Shown: piece by piece, positions 23,128 to 31,974 of the stretch
Layout: every line of letters begins with the position of its first letter
Position numbering within the stretch: position 1 is the stretch's first letter
IMG/VR virus record: IMGVR_UViG_3300035459_000030
Location: 1-35,811 of that record
Strand: one strand, 5' to 3'
DNA from: a virus
Length of the DNA: 35,811 nt
Notes under the pieces: model-generated
The model's database searches: none
Told to the model about the DNA's origin: nothing
The model's input: the letters and a program-made list of their open reading frames with translations, nothing else
Made by a program: the position numbers and the translations under genes

Positions 23128-25305
23128 TTACCTCACCATCCCCTCGAGCTGAGAGATGCCGTAGTCGCAGGCTTCTTTCCAGTTCTTTTCGAATTGATCC
23201 ACGGTGACGTGGCGCTTCGCCAGGTCGGCGGCCCCCACCCCCTGGCCGTAGTGCTCCTTAACCAACTGACTAAACTGCGGACTGTTCACGAACGCCTTGA
23301 CCTTGGCGACGTCCTCTTTTTTGACCACCTTATTGACACGGTCGCCCGTCAGGGCAGCACAATATGTGTCGCAGTTCGAAGCGCACCGGCCCAGGATGTG
23401 AGCATGCGGCTCGCCCCGGCCGGCCTCCAGGCCGACCAGGCCATTGTCGACACCCCGCATCTCACCCGTGGCCTCGTCGTACATCCAATTGCCAGGGTTG
23501 CGGTCACGGTTGGCCAGGCCGTAGTCGAAGGCGATCATCTCAGAGACTGAAGCCCGCAGGGCCGGCGTATCCTTCACGCCGCCCCGGTGGTACAGCACAT
23601 CCGAGCCACGGATGCCAGTCTCCAGCCACGCCTGCATCGAATAGGTGCCCTTCTTGCCCGTCACCGGGTCGTCGGCCTCTTTGTACGAAGTCGGCTGGAG
23701 CACGTGGAAGCCGGCCAGGACAGAAGCTTCGTAGGCACAAACCTCGGAAGGCGGGAAGCCGTACCGGCTGCCCTCGCTGGTGCTGGTGCCCTTCATACAG
23801 GCATCGGCATCGCCCTCCACGTGCATGTGGAAGGTGGTATCGTCATTGATACCGCCGCCCTTGATCTCGTCGACCAGCGAAACAGGGTTGTCGTGGTACA
23901 TCTGCAAGAGCTTGGCGTGAACCGGGGACACACGGGCCAGAATCGAAGCGTGAAAAGCATCCCCACTCAGCACGCCATGGGCCTTCTTATCCTCCAGGGC
24001 CTTGGCCTGCGCCGCAACCCATTCGTTGCCGGCAGCGAGATAATGCTCATTCATCGCAGCGGCAGACATTTTATCGCCGCCCACCGCCTTCAGCTTATTC
24101 ATAAAAGCCAGCATGTCATTCTCGGGGTCGGAGCCGGCGTCCGCCTGTTTCCAGGCCCGCAGCACCTCGCCGCCTCGAATGCCATGAGCGATGGCAGTCT
24201 CAGCCAGGCTGTCGATATGCTTATGCCAGATCGGGGCTGCAATGGCCTTGCGCTCGTGGTCGTCCAGAGTAACAGACTTGACCGGAACCGGAGCCGCAGG
24301 CGGAATGGGCTTCTTGGCTTCACGGGCCGCCTTTACCCTGTCGTCGAACTCGTTTACAGCGTTCTGGGCGATTGAGTCAATCTCGTCCATCTCGCCCGGG
24401 CGACCATTGCGCTCTAAAATATCCCTGACCTGCTGATGAAAATACACTATCCCAGTCAGATCTCGCCCAGCTTTATGCTGGAGGGCAAACAGCTCATCAT
24501 TCTTGCCGATCTTGGCCTTGGCCTTCAAGTACATACTACGGATGGCGTTGGTGGCTACATCGGCCTTGATATTAGCCACCTCGGTTGTGCTCAGGTCTGG
24601 CAGCCCGGAAGTGCCAGTGCCCGCCGCAGCCGGAGCTGAAGCGCCGCCAAAGGCGCCCCCGACCGGGCGTACGGCAAAGCCCTTGGGTGCAGGCTTCGCC
24701 GCCGGAGCAGCCGCAGGCGCTGCAGCTCCAACGTGCTTGGCCTTGATGCCGCCAGCGCCACGCCAGCCGGCCACACGGAGCTTCTCTCGCATGGCCTTGA
24801 ACTCGGCGCCCTTGCCCTCTATATCGGCCGCTCTTTGTACAAAGCCGGCCATGTATTTGAAACCTTCCTCTGGATCCTTAGAAGCCCCGATATCAATGGC
24901 GTCCCGATAAGCCTGCTCGAAGTTTGAAGGGTCCATGGCTAATTCGTCTTTGCCATAGTCCCTCATCTGGCGGATGGCGTTGGCATAATGCTTGGCCTTG
25001 AACCTTGCCACCGATTCCTTGCCGCCCGTACTAACGTCCGCCGTGGCCGGGTAGTGCGGCTTCTTGGCAGCCGGAGCGGCTGCGGCAGCCCCAGCGACCG
25101 CACCGCCCTTGGGAGCGAACTCGCCCCCGCCCTTACCGCTGGGAACCCGGGGATGCTTGGTGGAGTCGAACGCCTTATCCAGATCGTCTGGCCAGACCAC
25201 CTTGATCATGCGTGAGCCAGGCACCGTCTCGATCTCCACCTGCTCCAGATGCTTGGTGTGGTGCCGTACAGCCAGTTTCAATTGGTTCCGGATAGAGACC
25301 TTCAT
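23128..25305 (-). CDS. Kinase-like protein (PI3K/HipA-related fold) with phage N-terminal modules
   Basis: A 725-residue protein. The start is ATG at 25305 (MKVSIRNQLK) with GGGAGGTG upstream and ATGA overlap with the portal stop; 46 extra open codons upstream are rejected. Residues about 42-65 carry STKHPRVPSG then GGEFAPKGG. The middle holds helical modules with KAKIGKNDELFALQHK, shared with the 729-residue protein downstream. The C-terminal 230 residues look like an atypical kinase: ACMKGTSTSEG (candidate ATP-binding Lys near 503), EVCAYEASVLAG (Glu), VLQPTSY, then ANRDRNPGNWMYD near 600 and GVDNGL near 620, equivalent to the catalytic and metal-binding loops. Catalytic residues appear intact. 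The substrate is unknown. Position suggests a virion-associated or ejected enzyme. Confidence 0.7.
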   Translation of the reverse strand: MKVSIRNQLKLAVRHHTKHLEQVEIETVPGSRMIKVVWPDDLDKAFDSTKHPRVPSGKGGGEFAPKGGAVAGAAAAAPAAKKPHYPATADVSTGGKESVARFKAKHYANAIRQMRDYGKDELAMDPSNFEQAYRDAIDIGASKDPEEGFKYMAGFVQRAADIEGKGAEFKAMREKLRVAGWRGAGGIKAKHVGAAAPAAAPAAKPAPKGFAVRPVGGAFGGASAPAAAGTGTSGLPDLSTTEVANIKADVATNAIRSMYLKAKAKIGKNDELFALQHKAGRDLTGIVYFHQQVRDILERNGRPGEMDEIDSIAQNAVNEFDDRVKAAREAKKPIPPAAPVPVKSVTLDDHERKAIAAPIWHKHIDSLAETAIAHGIRGGEVLRAWKQADAGSDPENDMLAFMNKLKAVGGDKMSAAAMNEHYLAAGNEWVAAQAKALEDKKAHGVLSGDAFHASILARVSPVHAKLLQMYHDNPVSLVDEIKGGGINDDTTFHMHVEGDADACMKGTSTSEGSRYGFPPSEVCAYEASVLAGFHVLQPTSYKEADDPVTGKKGTYSMQAWLETGIRGSDVLYHRGGVKDTPALRASVSEMIAFDYGLANRDRNPGNWMYDEATGEMRGVDNGLVGLEAGRGEPHAHILGRCASNCDTYCAALTGDRVNKVVKKEDVAKVKAFVNSPQFSQLVKEHYGQGVGAADLAKRHVTVDQFEKNWKEACDYGISQLEGMVR

Positions 25306-28253
25306 CCCGCACCTCCCTCGGTCATCGGTGTCGGCAGCGGGGGAACCATGGGAATCATGCGAGCCTTGTACACGTCCACCGCTCGCTGCAGAGCGTTTGC
25401 GACCGCCTGCTCGTCCTCCAGGCAGTTGCGAATGTCGGACCACAGGTCGTGGTTGCCGATAATGAGATAAACCGAATCGATCAACTCGGGGTTCAGCGGC
25501 CGGCCCCTGACAGCGTCCACAAATGTGCTGTGCAGCTCCTGGTCGGCCTTGACCGGGAAGGCCAGGTCGCTGTCGATCAGCACCGGCCGGCCGTCGTCAT
25601 CCGGGTGGGTCAACCAGTTTTTGTTGAAGCGGTCGACCTGGCCGGAGATGTAGTCCAGCACCGCCGCCTGCTGCACCCAGGCTTCGTCGTATTCGTTGAC
25701 GTCCTTACGCTGCTCCCGGCCCTGTACGTAGTGCTGAATCGAGCCAGGCTTGCCGTCCAGTTCGTCCATCCAGGTGACCGGCACCAGGTAATGGTTCACG
25801 TCGGGCGCCAGCTCCCGGTCGAGAAGGTAAACCGCCTCGGCCCGCCGGTACATCTCGCCTCCCACCCACTCCTGCAGATCCTTCTTCTCGCCGTCCAGCG
25901 GCTTCCAGACCGCCGGCCTGGGTTCCTGGTTGACCCCACCCACAGATACGATCATGGCGTCATTGGCGCCCTGGTGCGGCATGGGTACAGCCAGCGGGTG
26001 GGTGACCGGGGCACCGTAATACTGCTCGTCCAGAGCGTCCACCCCGCAGGTCTTAAACAAATCCAAGCCGGCCAGGAACTTCTCAGCCAGGCCAGCGTCC
26101 TCGAGCTTGTCGTAATAATGCGGATCCTCTTTTAAGTGGTCGAGCGCCACCTGGGCGATCTTCGCCTGATCGCCGCCCAGCGTACCAGCGTGCTCCTGCT
26201 CCTCTTTCAAGCCAGCAAACCACTCAAACATGGTGATCTTGTCCCAGTCGACCCCGAGCTGCTCACCCAGGTCGAGCATGGCATCTTCCTGCGCCTCTTC
26301 GTTGTCGAGCGACTCGGCATCGGTCACCGGATCGCCGGCAGCGTCGTCAGCGCCCAGGGCCTTCTTCACCCGCAGCGGCTGCTTGAGCACCGATACCATG
26401 TGGTTGAGCACCTGAACGGTCTTGTGGTCTTTGACGTCGATAGCGCCGTGCAGTCCACCAGGCTTCACGCCAATCGGGCCATCCAAACCACCGCCACCAT
26501 CTGACCCGTCGTCCTGTGCAGAACCCTTGCCGCCCAGGGGAGCCATCTGCTGGCCCTTCTCGCCGCCCAGCGGCTCCATGTTGATGCCGCCCCGGTATTC
26601 GTCCAGGGTGATGCCGCCAATCTGGAAGCGGGTGGCAAACTTGGCCTCTTCTTTGTCGGGGTCGATGCTCTCTTTGGGGAACATCAGTTTGAAGAACGTG
26701 CCATCGTAGCCGTTCTCAGTCAGCGTCTCATTGAAACAGCCCTCGATATACGACTGCAGGGGACTGATACACATACGGTAAAAGGCCGAGCTCATCGCCT
26801 CAGCAAAGCCCTTGCCCCCCAGCATGCCCTCCGGAGCCTCACCTACCTCGGATTTCGGGATGCCGGCCGATATGCGTACGGCGTTTGAAGCCACGTCGTA
26901 GGTCTCCTGGTTGAAGGTCATATCCTTGACCGCAATCTGGGTCATGCCGGCAGGCATAAATCGCACCCTGGCCGCCCGTTCTTGCAGATTGCCGCCCATG
27001 CGGTCGTTGTATTCGTCCTCGTACTGGAATATCTTCTCAGGGGAAGTCCACTCGGGCGGAGAAGCCAGCATCATCTCAGGCAGCGTGCCGGTAGTGTACT
27101 TGGCCTGCTCGTAAGTCCACAGGTTGGCCAGCAACAGCACAGCGCCTATGCTATCCTCGATGAACGTCTTGCCATAAGGCGCATCGGGCCGCAGGTAGCG
27201 GGGCCGGTACAGAAGCTGGCGCGTGTTGAGATACATCCTCGGCGTGCCCCAGATCACCTGGGTGAAGGCCGGAGCCGGCGGCTGCGGTTGCTCGCCTCGC
27301 TCGTCGATCACGCTAAAGATGGTCGAGCCGTCAATGATCCGCAGGCCGACCACCGGGGCGTTAGCCAGCTTCGCCAGCTTGCCCTTGAATAGCTTATCGT
27401 GCTGGATCGCATCGCCGTCGATCTCAGTCATCTGGTGCTGAGTGAGCGATTCGCCGCAGTTACGGCAGCGCTTCTCGCTGACGTCAGTCTTGGCTAAGTC
27501 GTAATGGTAAACATTGGCCTGACCGCAATTGGTACAAAACCAGCGCACCTGCGGGATAGCCGTCTCGTTCTCCCAGATATGGGTCAGGTCGCAGGGCTTG
27601 TAGACCTTGCCCTTCAGCATGCGCTGCGGCTCGCCCGAGATATCACGGATGCGGTACAGCGCCGGCGCATCGTAGGCCAGAACGTTGAAGATAAAACGAG
27701 AGAGCCAGACCGGCCAGGGGTTGAAGCGGTCAGGCTTGGTGGTCATCCATTCCATTTCGGGTATCTTAACCGGCTGGTCGTTCTTATCCACCAGGGTCGG
27801 GTTGAACGCCTTCAGCTCCTCGGTGGGCAGCCGGATGCAGAGAGCGACCTCCGGCACGTTCAGGGCGTAGTTCTTCAGATCGCTGAACGCCGTCAGGTTG
27901 TAAGCCAGGCGGGGACTGATGGTGCTGTTGACAGACGGCACGTACTGGAATGAGCGTGGCTCGGCATTGCGCTGCTCTTCCGAGAACGTCTCGTTCGTCC
28001 AGGGCCGGCCAGGCCCCATCCATTCATTGGCCCAACTGCCCGGCACGTTGTTGTGCCTCGGGGGCCGCAGCGTATCGACTACCTCGATTGGGCCATTCGT
28101 GCCATTATTGGACTGTACACCCGTGGGTGTTGACAAGCCGGTCGTGACGTTTACCGGGTGAGCCGGCGCCTGCGCCAGACCGCCCAAGACCGGGACGCCG
28201 GGCGCTTTCCTTAGCCCGTCTACAAAGCCGTTTACGGCTTCTCGTAGTCCCAT
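25302..28253 (-). CDS. Portal protein with C-terminal kinase-like domain
   Basis: At 983 residues this is about twice the usual portal length. Residues 1 to about 590 form the portal: WPVWLSRFIFNVLAYDAPAL, the YRPRYLRPDAPYGKTFIED clip/wing segment, and RISAGIPKSEVGEAPEG with a stem-crown helix. A Cys cluster (CTNCGQ then CRNCGES near 235-265) may bind zinc. Residues about 640-760 contain ALDHLKEDPHYYDKLED, a motif seen in other phage structural proteins. Residues about 780-900 look like a kinase: AVWKPLDGEKK (Lys), RRAEAVYLLDREL (Glu), VPVTWMDELDGKPGS, DYISGQVDRFNKNWL (catalytic loop) and LIDSDLAFP (metal site). Strong GGAGGG site. The fusion puts a kinase-like domain at the DNA-entry vertex of the virion. 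Confidence 0.82.
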   Translation of the reverse strand: MGLREAVNGFVDGLRKAPGVPVLGGLAQAPAHPVNVTTGLSTPTGVQSNNGTNGPIEVVDTLRPPRHNNVPGSWANEWMGPGRPWTNETFSEEQRNAEPRSFQYVPSVNSTISPRLAYNLTAFSDLKNYALNVPEVALCIRLPTEELKAFNPTLVDKNDQPVKIPEMEWMTTKPDRFNPWPVWLSRFIFNVLAYDAPALYRIRDISGEPQRMLKGKVYKPCDLTHIWENETAIPQVRWFCTNCGQANVYHYDLAKTDVSEKRCRNCGESLTQHQMTEIDGDAIQHDKLFKGKLAKLANAPVVGLRIIDGSTIFSVIDERGEQPQPPAPAFTQVIWGTPRMYLNTRQLLYRPRYLRPDAPYGKTFIEDSIGAVLLLANLWTYEQAKYTTGTLPEMMLASPPEWTSPEKIFQYEDEYNDRMGGNLQERAARVRFMPAGMTQIAVKDMTFNQETYDVASNAVRISAGIPKSEVGEAPEGMLGGKGFAEAMSSAFYRMCISPLQSYIEGCFNETLTENGYDGTFFKLMFPKESIDPDKEEAKFATRFQIGGITLDEYRGGINMEPLGGEKGQQMAPLGGKGSAQDDGSDGGGGLDGPIGVKPGGLHGAIDVKDHKTVQVLNHMVSVLKQPLRVKKALGADDAAGDPVTDAESLDNEEAQEDAMLDLGEQLGVDWDKITMFEWFAGLKEEQEHAGTLGGDQAKIAQVALDHLKEDPHYYDKLEDAGLAEKFLAGLDLFKTCGVDALDEQYYGAPVTHPLAVPMPHQGANDAMIVSVGGVNQEPRPAVWKPLDGEKKDLQEWVGGEMYRRAEAVYLLDRELAPDVNHYLVPVTWMDELDGKPGSIQHYVQGREQRKDVNEYDEAWVQQAAVLDYISGQVDRFNKNWLTHPDDDGRPVLIDSDLAFPVKADQELHSTFVDAVRGRPLNPELIDSVYLIIGNHDLWSDIRNCLEDEQAVANALQRAVDVYKARMIPMVPPLPTPMTEGGAG

Positions 28254-28285
28254 TTTATTACCCTCCGCTCGTTGCTCTCATTGTA

Positions 28286-29866
28286 TCAAAAACCCTGAAT
28301 AATACTACCCGCCACCTGGGGCCGTACCCGGGCTGCCCGCTCGGCGTTCGATTTCTTCAACGCCTCAATCCACTTATCGATACTGGGCTGGCTGCCTTCC
28401 CAGAAGGCCATGACCACGCCGTCGCCGTCATCGGTGGAGCGGCCGATGCGCTCCTTGATATCATCCTTCGACTCCATGATGATCTTGCCGCCGCTCTGCT
28501 CTTTCCAGTGTACGGAAGTCAGGTCGCCGGTCAGGTTGGTGGCCAGGGCGTCGCCCTGATCTTCGTCGGGGGGCAGCGCCACATGGAAACCGTTGGCCGG
28601 GTCGAGCAACTCCCGCATGTGCCACCAGGCTGCCGCCCGCAGGTTGGCAAAGCCCAACTCGTGCGTGCTGTCCAGGGCGTCAGTCTTCTCGGCGGCGTTG
28701 AACGCCACTACATTGCAATGCTGCTCCCGTAGCCGATCGAACACCCCGGCCCCGATGCCGATCACGTCCACCACGGCATACCCGCCGTAAGCGTCAAGAA
28801 TCCCTTTGATACGGCCGGTGGTCTGCATGGTATCCTCAAGGTGCATCTTCCGCAGCTCTTTGATCACGAACTCGTAACGCAGGGCCAGCGACGTGGCGTC
28901 CTCGCCAGACCTGGCGATGTCCGAGCCTACGCAGGTGAACTGCAGGCCGGCAAAGTTGTGATCTTGCTGCGCGTACCACTCCTCATTGGCCTTCTCCACC
29001 CAGGACAGGGGAATGACGCCGTCTTTCTCGCTCGAAGCAAAATTACCCAGCACCCGGTTCTGGTACGCAGCCGACTGCTCGCCCCACTGCTTGATACGGA
29101 AGTTCGCCCACTCCTGGTTGAGCCGGCCAGCTGCGATGACCTCGGCCAGGGTGATGTGACGCACGGACCAGTCCTCGTAGCCGTTCTTGCGGCTCTGGAT
29201 GTCGTAGAACCGCCCGGCCGGCTCGCCAGGCGTACTGACCGCCAGCCAGTAGCAGTCGCCAGCGCTGAAGGCGCCCTCGGCGCTGTCCCAGGTATCGACC
29301 GGTATCTCCTTGCTCTCGTCGAACACGTACAGCATGCGCTCGGCGTGGGCGCCCTCGATCAGGGCGGAGTTGTCGGATGCCAGGCAGAACGCCTCGCCCG
29401 TGTCCAGCTTCAGATTCAGCTCCTGCAGCTCCAGGCGCTCGTCGAACGGCTGGCGGCCGATCACATCCCACCTCAGCCGGCGTGCCCACTTGTGTACTTC
29501 AGGGAAAAGGAACTTGGTGAGCTGGCGCCAGGCACTGGCCGTGATAGGCACCTTCCAATCGTAGTCGCCGTCGTTCACCAGGGCAAACCACAGAATGATG
29601 AGAGCCACCACCGCCGTCTTGCCCACGCCGTGCGGACTGCGGACTGACAACCGCCGCAGGGCTGGCAGATCCGTGGCGATCTTGGTCTGGTACGGAGCCG
29701 GCCCCTCGCCAGGGCGCCAATTGATACAGTCCCGGATGAAACCCGCCGCATCATACCGGTATCGCTCTTTGAAGCGCTGGTAGGCCGTGCGCTCGTCCCC
29801 CGCCTTCCCGGCCCGCCGCCGCAGCTCGAGCTGTGCCCTAGCCTGGATTTGCAGTGACGTCGGCAG
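28286..29866 (-). CDS. terL: Terminase large subunit
   Basis: The DNA-packaging motor ATPase and nuclease. The uninterrupted frame from a CTG at 29866 gives 526 residues. Walker A is PHGVGKT near 78-84, Walker B MLYVFDE near 178-184, and the RNase-H-like nuclease begins VGSDIARSGEDAT near 313-325, followed by VVDVIGIGAGV and the final GDALATNLTGD region. The APYQTKIATDL segment (Q-motif) lies upstream of the first TTG at 29650, so a start at that TTG would remove a needed part. Between 29905 and 29651 the frame has no ATG, GTG or TTG. CTG at 29866 follows GGGAG by six bases and is my preferred start. It overlaps the end of the small subunit gene by 29 bases. Confidence 0.88.
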   Translation of the reverse strand: MPTSLQIQARAQLELRRRAGKAGDERTAYQRFKERYRYDAAGFIRDCINWRPGEGPAPYQTKIATDLPALRRLSVRSPHGVGKTAVVALIILWFALVNDGDYDWKVPITASAWRQLTKFLFPEVHKWARRLRWDVIGRQPFDERLELQELNLKLDTGEAFCLASDNSALIEGAHAERMLYVFDESKEIPVDTWDSAEGAFSAGDCYWLAVSTPGEPAGRFYDIQSRKNGYEDWSVRHITLAEVIAAGRLNQEWANFRIKQWGEQSAAYQNRVLGNFASSEKDGVIPLSWVEKANEEWYAQQDHNFAGLQFTCVGSDIARSGEDATSLALRYEFVIKELRKMHLEDTMQTTGRIKGILDAYGGYAVVDVIGIGAGVFDRLREQHCNVVAFNAAEKTDALDSTHELGFANLRAAAWWHMRELLDPANGFHVALPPDEDQGDALATNLTGDLTSVHWKEQSGGKIIMESKDDIKERIGRSTDDGDGVVMAFWEGSQPSIDKWIEALKKSNAERAARVRPQVAGSIIQGF

Positions 29867-30227
29867 GGTCTTCTCCCGCAGCCAGTCGAATGAGCTGCTC
29901 GGTGGTCAGGTTATTCCAGTTCAGGTTGAAATTCTCGGTACGGACCCGCTCGATGTAACCACGGTCCCGGGCCTTGCACTTCAAATAAAAAAAGATCGAT
30001 GCCTCTTTGCCCGCAGCGATATTCTTGACAAGCTGCTGCTCGACAAAGTCCTTCATGGTTTCATCAGCGTCGTGGGCCGCCTTGCGTACAGAAGCGTAGC
30101 GGTGCAGGTAAGCCTGCACCGTCTGGCGGCTGGTTTTTAGCTGCTGGGCCGCCGCAGTCACAATGCCCTTCTGGTCGGTCAGCGCCTTGCAAACCTCCTC
30201 GGGTTTGAATTGTTGTGGTCTCGCCAT
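29838..30227 (-). CDS. terS: Terminase small subunit
   Basis: A 129-residue DNA-binding protein placed directly before the large terminase gene. Residues about 8-50 form a helix-turn-helix (FKPEEVCKALTDQKGIVTAA then QQLKTSRQTVQAYLHRY), typical of small terminases that recognise the packaging site. The middle helix pair (DETMKDFVEQQLVKNIAAGK) probably mediates ring assembly. The C-terminus (NLTTEQLIRLAAGEDPADV) would contact the large subunit. The ribosome site is modest (AGG). Confidence 0.8.
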   Translation of the reverse strand: MARPQQFKPEEVCKALTDQKGIVTAAAQQLKTSRQTVQAYLHRYASVRKAAHDADETMKDFVEQQLVKNIAAGKEASIFFYLKCKARDRGYIERVRTENFNLNWNNLTTEQLIRLAAGEDPADVTANPG

Positions 30228-30271
30228 TTTATACCTGCCAAAAAATCAAGTTACTCATCCTATAATGACAA

Positions 30272-30361
30272 TTATCGGACGTGCGTAGCCTCGATCTTGC
30301 CGCGTAGTCTGTCAAAAAGTGTGTCGCTCTTACACCAAACAAATGCGTCTGCGTTGCTCAT
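30272..30361 (-). CDS. 29-residue ORF coupled to the DGR-side gene
   Basis: A short frame, starting MSNADAFVWCKSDTLFDRL and ending EATHVR. Its ATG overlaps the stop of the 119-residue gene as ATGA, which is the coupling used throughout this operon. No other evidence of coding. Too short to assign. The remaining 44 bases before the small terminase start hold no clear signal. Confidence 0.35.
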   Translation of the reverse strand: MSNADAFVWCKSDTLFDRLRGKIEATHVR

Positions 30362-30717
30362 GATGTCAATTTCGACCTCATCGCCGCCAGCACCTGGGCA
30401 TACGTGCTGGTTACATTGGCCGTCGCAAAGCCCTGCGCCGCCAGCCATTGGTTGAGCTGCAATCGTATCCCGGCCGGAATAACCACAATATAAGTTGCTC
30501 CCGACAGATCCATCGCCCTGGCCTGTAGCACCTTCGCAAAATCTGCAAAAACATTCTGGATATTCGTGACAGCATCGGACGCTACACCCGCCAGGTCGAA
30601 GGCGCTCAATGGAACCGTATTAATCTGCACATCGCAATAACCATTGCCGTCCGGCGCAACCTGCGTGACATACTCAACAATCTGGCCGAACAGGGGAATA
30701 GGCGCGTATTTAGGCAT
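30358..30717 (-). CDS. Hypothetical protein downstream of the DGR reverse transcriptase
   Basis: A 119-residue protein overlapping the end of the reverse transcriptase gene by 8 bases. It begins with PKYAPIPLFGQIVEYVTQVA and has a helical remainder (AVTNIQNVFADFAKVLQARA, IPAGIRLQLNQWLAAQG). It is not a recognisable Avd four-helix accessory protein, although its place (next to the RT) and helical C-terminal half make an accessory role possible. It could equally belong to the terminase side. Confidence 0.6.
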   Translation of the reverse strand: MPKYAPIPLFGQIVEYVTQVAPDGNGYCDVQINTVPLSAFDLAGVASDAVTNIQNVFADFAKVLQARAMDLSGATYIVVIPAGIRLQLNQWLAAQGFATANVTSTYAQVLAAMRSKLTS

Positions 30718-31744
30718 AGTGACTGATCACTCCTTTCGCTAATCGCAAACTTACTTTTGGCTTGACATATTTATTGTAAAAATGATAACTATTACTCCTC
30801 TTGATCCAGCCCCAATAAGACACCACTGCACATGCATCTTGATAGGTCATCATCTTTTTACCGCCAATCTTGGCCATCCTTCTTCGGATGCGTAGGGCAT
30901 TCCGTTTGCGCAGTATTGTCTTATCCCGGAAAAAACGTAATCCCAAAAAATCAATTGCTCGCTTCGTTATCAAGAATACCTGCCAGTCCTGTTTGAGCGT
31001 TAGGTGAAGCGTGGCGAGATATTCGCTGATAGCTATCCTTACCTGGTGTAGTTTGCGTTTATTGCTGCCCGGGATAACCAAATCGTCAACGTAGCGCAGG
31101 TAATACTTCGCTCCAAATTTCTCTTTAATCAAATGATCCAGGTCCTGTAATAAGAAATTAGATAGCCACTGGCTGGTATAGTTCCCGATCGGCAAACCCT
31201 GCGGATTACTATCGATAATTATGTCCAACAGCCACAGGCAGTCGGCGTCCTTGATGTGCTTCCTTAGGATTGCCTTGAGTATTTCTCGGTCAATGGATGG
31301 ATAAAATTTAGAGATATCCATCTTCAGGCAATATTTGGTGCCTTTGTAATCTCTATCCAGCCATTTGCGCAGCGCCTTCTGGGCGTAGCTCGTTCCTCGC
31401 CCAGGAACGCTACCGCAGGTATATTCATACATTCCGCGTGTAAATACGCCATGCAGTTGCAGCATCAGCGCCCAATGGATGATTTGGTCGGGATAATAAC
31501 GCGGTTTGTAAATCGTGCGCTCCTTGTTGCTCGACCGATCCTGGATGGTTTTGATCGTGTATGGCGACGGGATATAGGTTCGCCCCGTCAAAATTTTTTG
31601 AATTTCCCTTGCATAGAAATCCGCGTTATCCATAATTCTCTTGACATACCTTCTATCGCGCTTACCAATCGAGGAACGCTTGATCGCCTCCTTGATATTT
31701 TCGATCTCACAAACCTTTTCGTAGATGTGACCAGTTCGTTTCAT
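30710..31744 (-). CDS. DGR reverse transcriptase
   Basis: A 344-residue reverse transcriptase of the diversity-generating retroelement class. It begins MKRTGHIYEKVCEIENIKEA, like other DGR RTs. Motif A is KMDISKFYPSID (Asp143). The motif-4 region GLPIGNYTSQWLSNF at 183-197 has the IGN-x-x-SQ form diagnostic of DGR enzymes. The polymerase aspartates are RYVDD at 217-221. No maturase, nuclease or thumb extension beyond the compact DGR size. It copies the TR RNA with errors opposite adenines. The start has AAGAAGG upstream. The TR lies 127 bases before the gene, in the usual target-TR-RT order. Confidence 0.95.
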   Translation of the reverse strand: MKRTGHIYEKVCEIENIKEAIKRSSIGKRDRRYVKRIMDNADFYAREIQKILTGRTYIPSPYTIKTIQDRSSNKERTIYKPRYYPDQIIHWALMLQLHGVFTRGMYEYTCGSVPGRGTSYAQKALRKWLDRDYKGTKYCLKMDISKFYPSIDREILKAILRKHIKDADCLWLLDIIIDSNPQGLPIGNYTSQWLSNFLLQDLDHLIKEKFGAKYYLRYVDDLVIPGSNKRKLHQVRIAISEYLATLHLTLKQDWQVFLITKRAIDFLGLRFFRDKTILRKRNALRIRRRMAKIGGKKMMTYQDACAVVSYWGWIKRSNSYHFYNKYVKPKVSLRLAKGVISHYA

Positions 31745-31870
31745 AAGACCTTCTTATTAGCCTCAAGGTGGTTCGGTTTCCCTACTAAACCCTGCTCTTT
31801 ACGGCCTGATTTTCACCAAGAGGTGGGGAATATAAGATGCAAATATTTCATAACCATCTCTAATAAGAGT

Positions 31871-31974
31871 CCGGCCGCCGATGTTGACGTTCGCATTCCC
31901 GGAGGTGTTGTTCAGGTTCCAGTAGAACAGGCCCGCATTCGACCCGTTGTTCCAATTCGCACCAAACATCGCAA
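31871..31974 (-). repeat. DGR template repeat (TR)
   Basis: A 104-base segment matching the 3' end of the target gene without gaps. It differs at 17 positions, all T on the plus strand, that is, A on the coding strand (17 of its 24 adenines). No G, C or T of the coding strand is changed. Read in the target frame it codes for ten Asn codons, the usual adenine-rich AAC/AAT design that allows broad substitution. Confidence 0.97.

Noticed and set aside
25306-25443. Longer N-terminus for the kinase-like protein
   Set aside because: The added residues are Arg/Gly/Ser-rich shadow of the portal frame. The ATG at 25305 has a strong GGGAGGTG site and an ATGA overlap.
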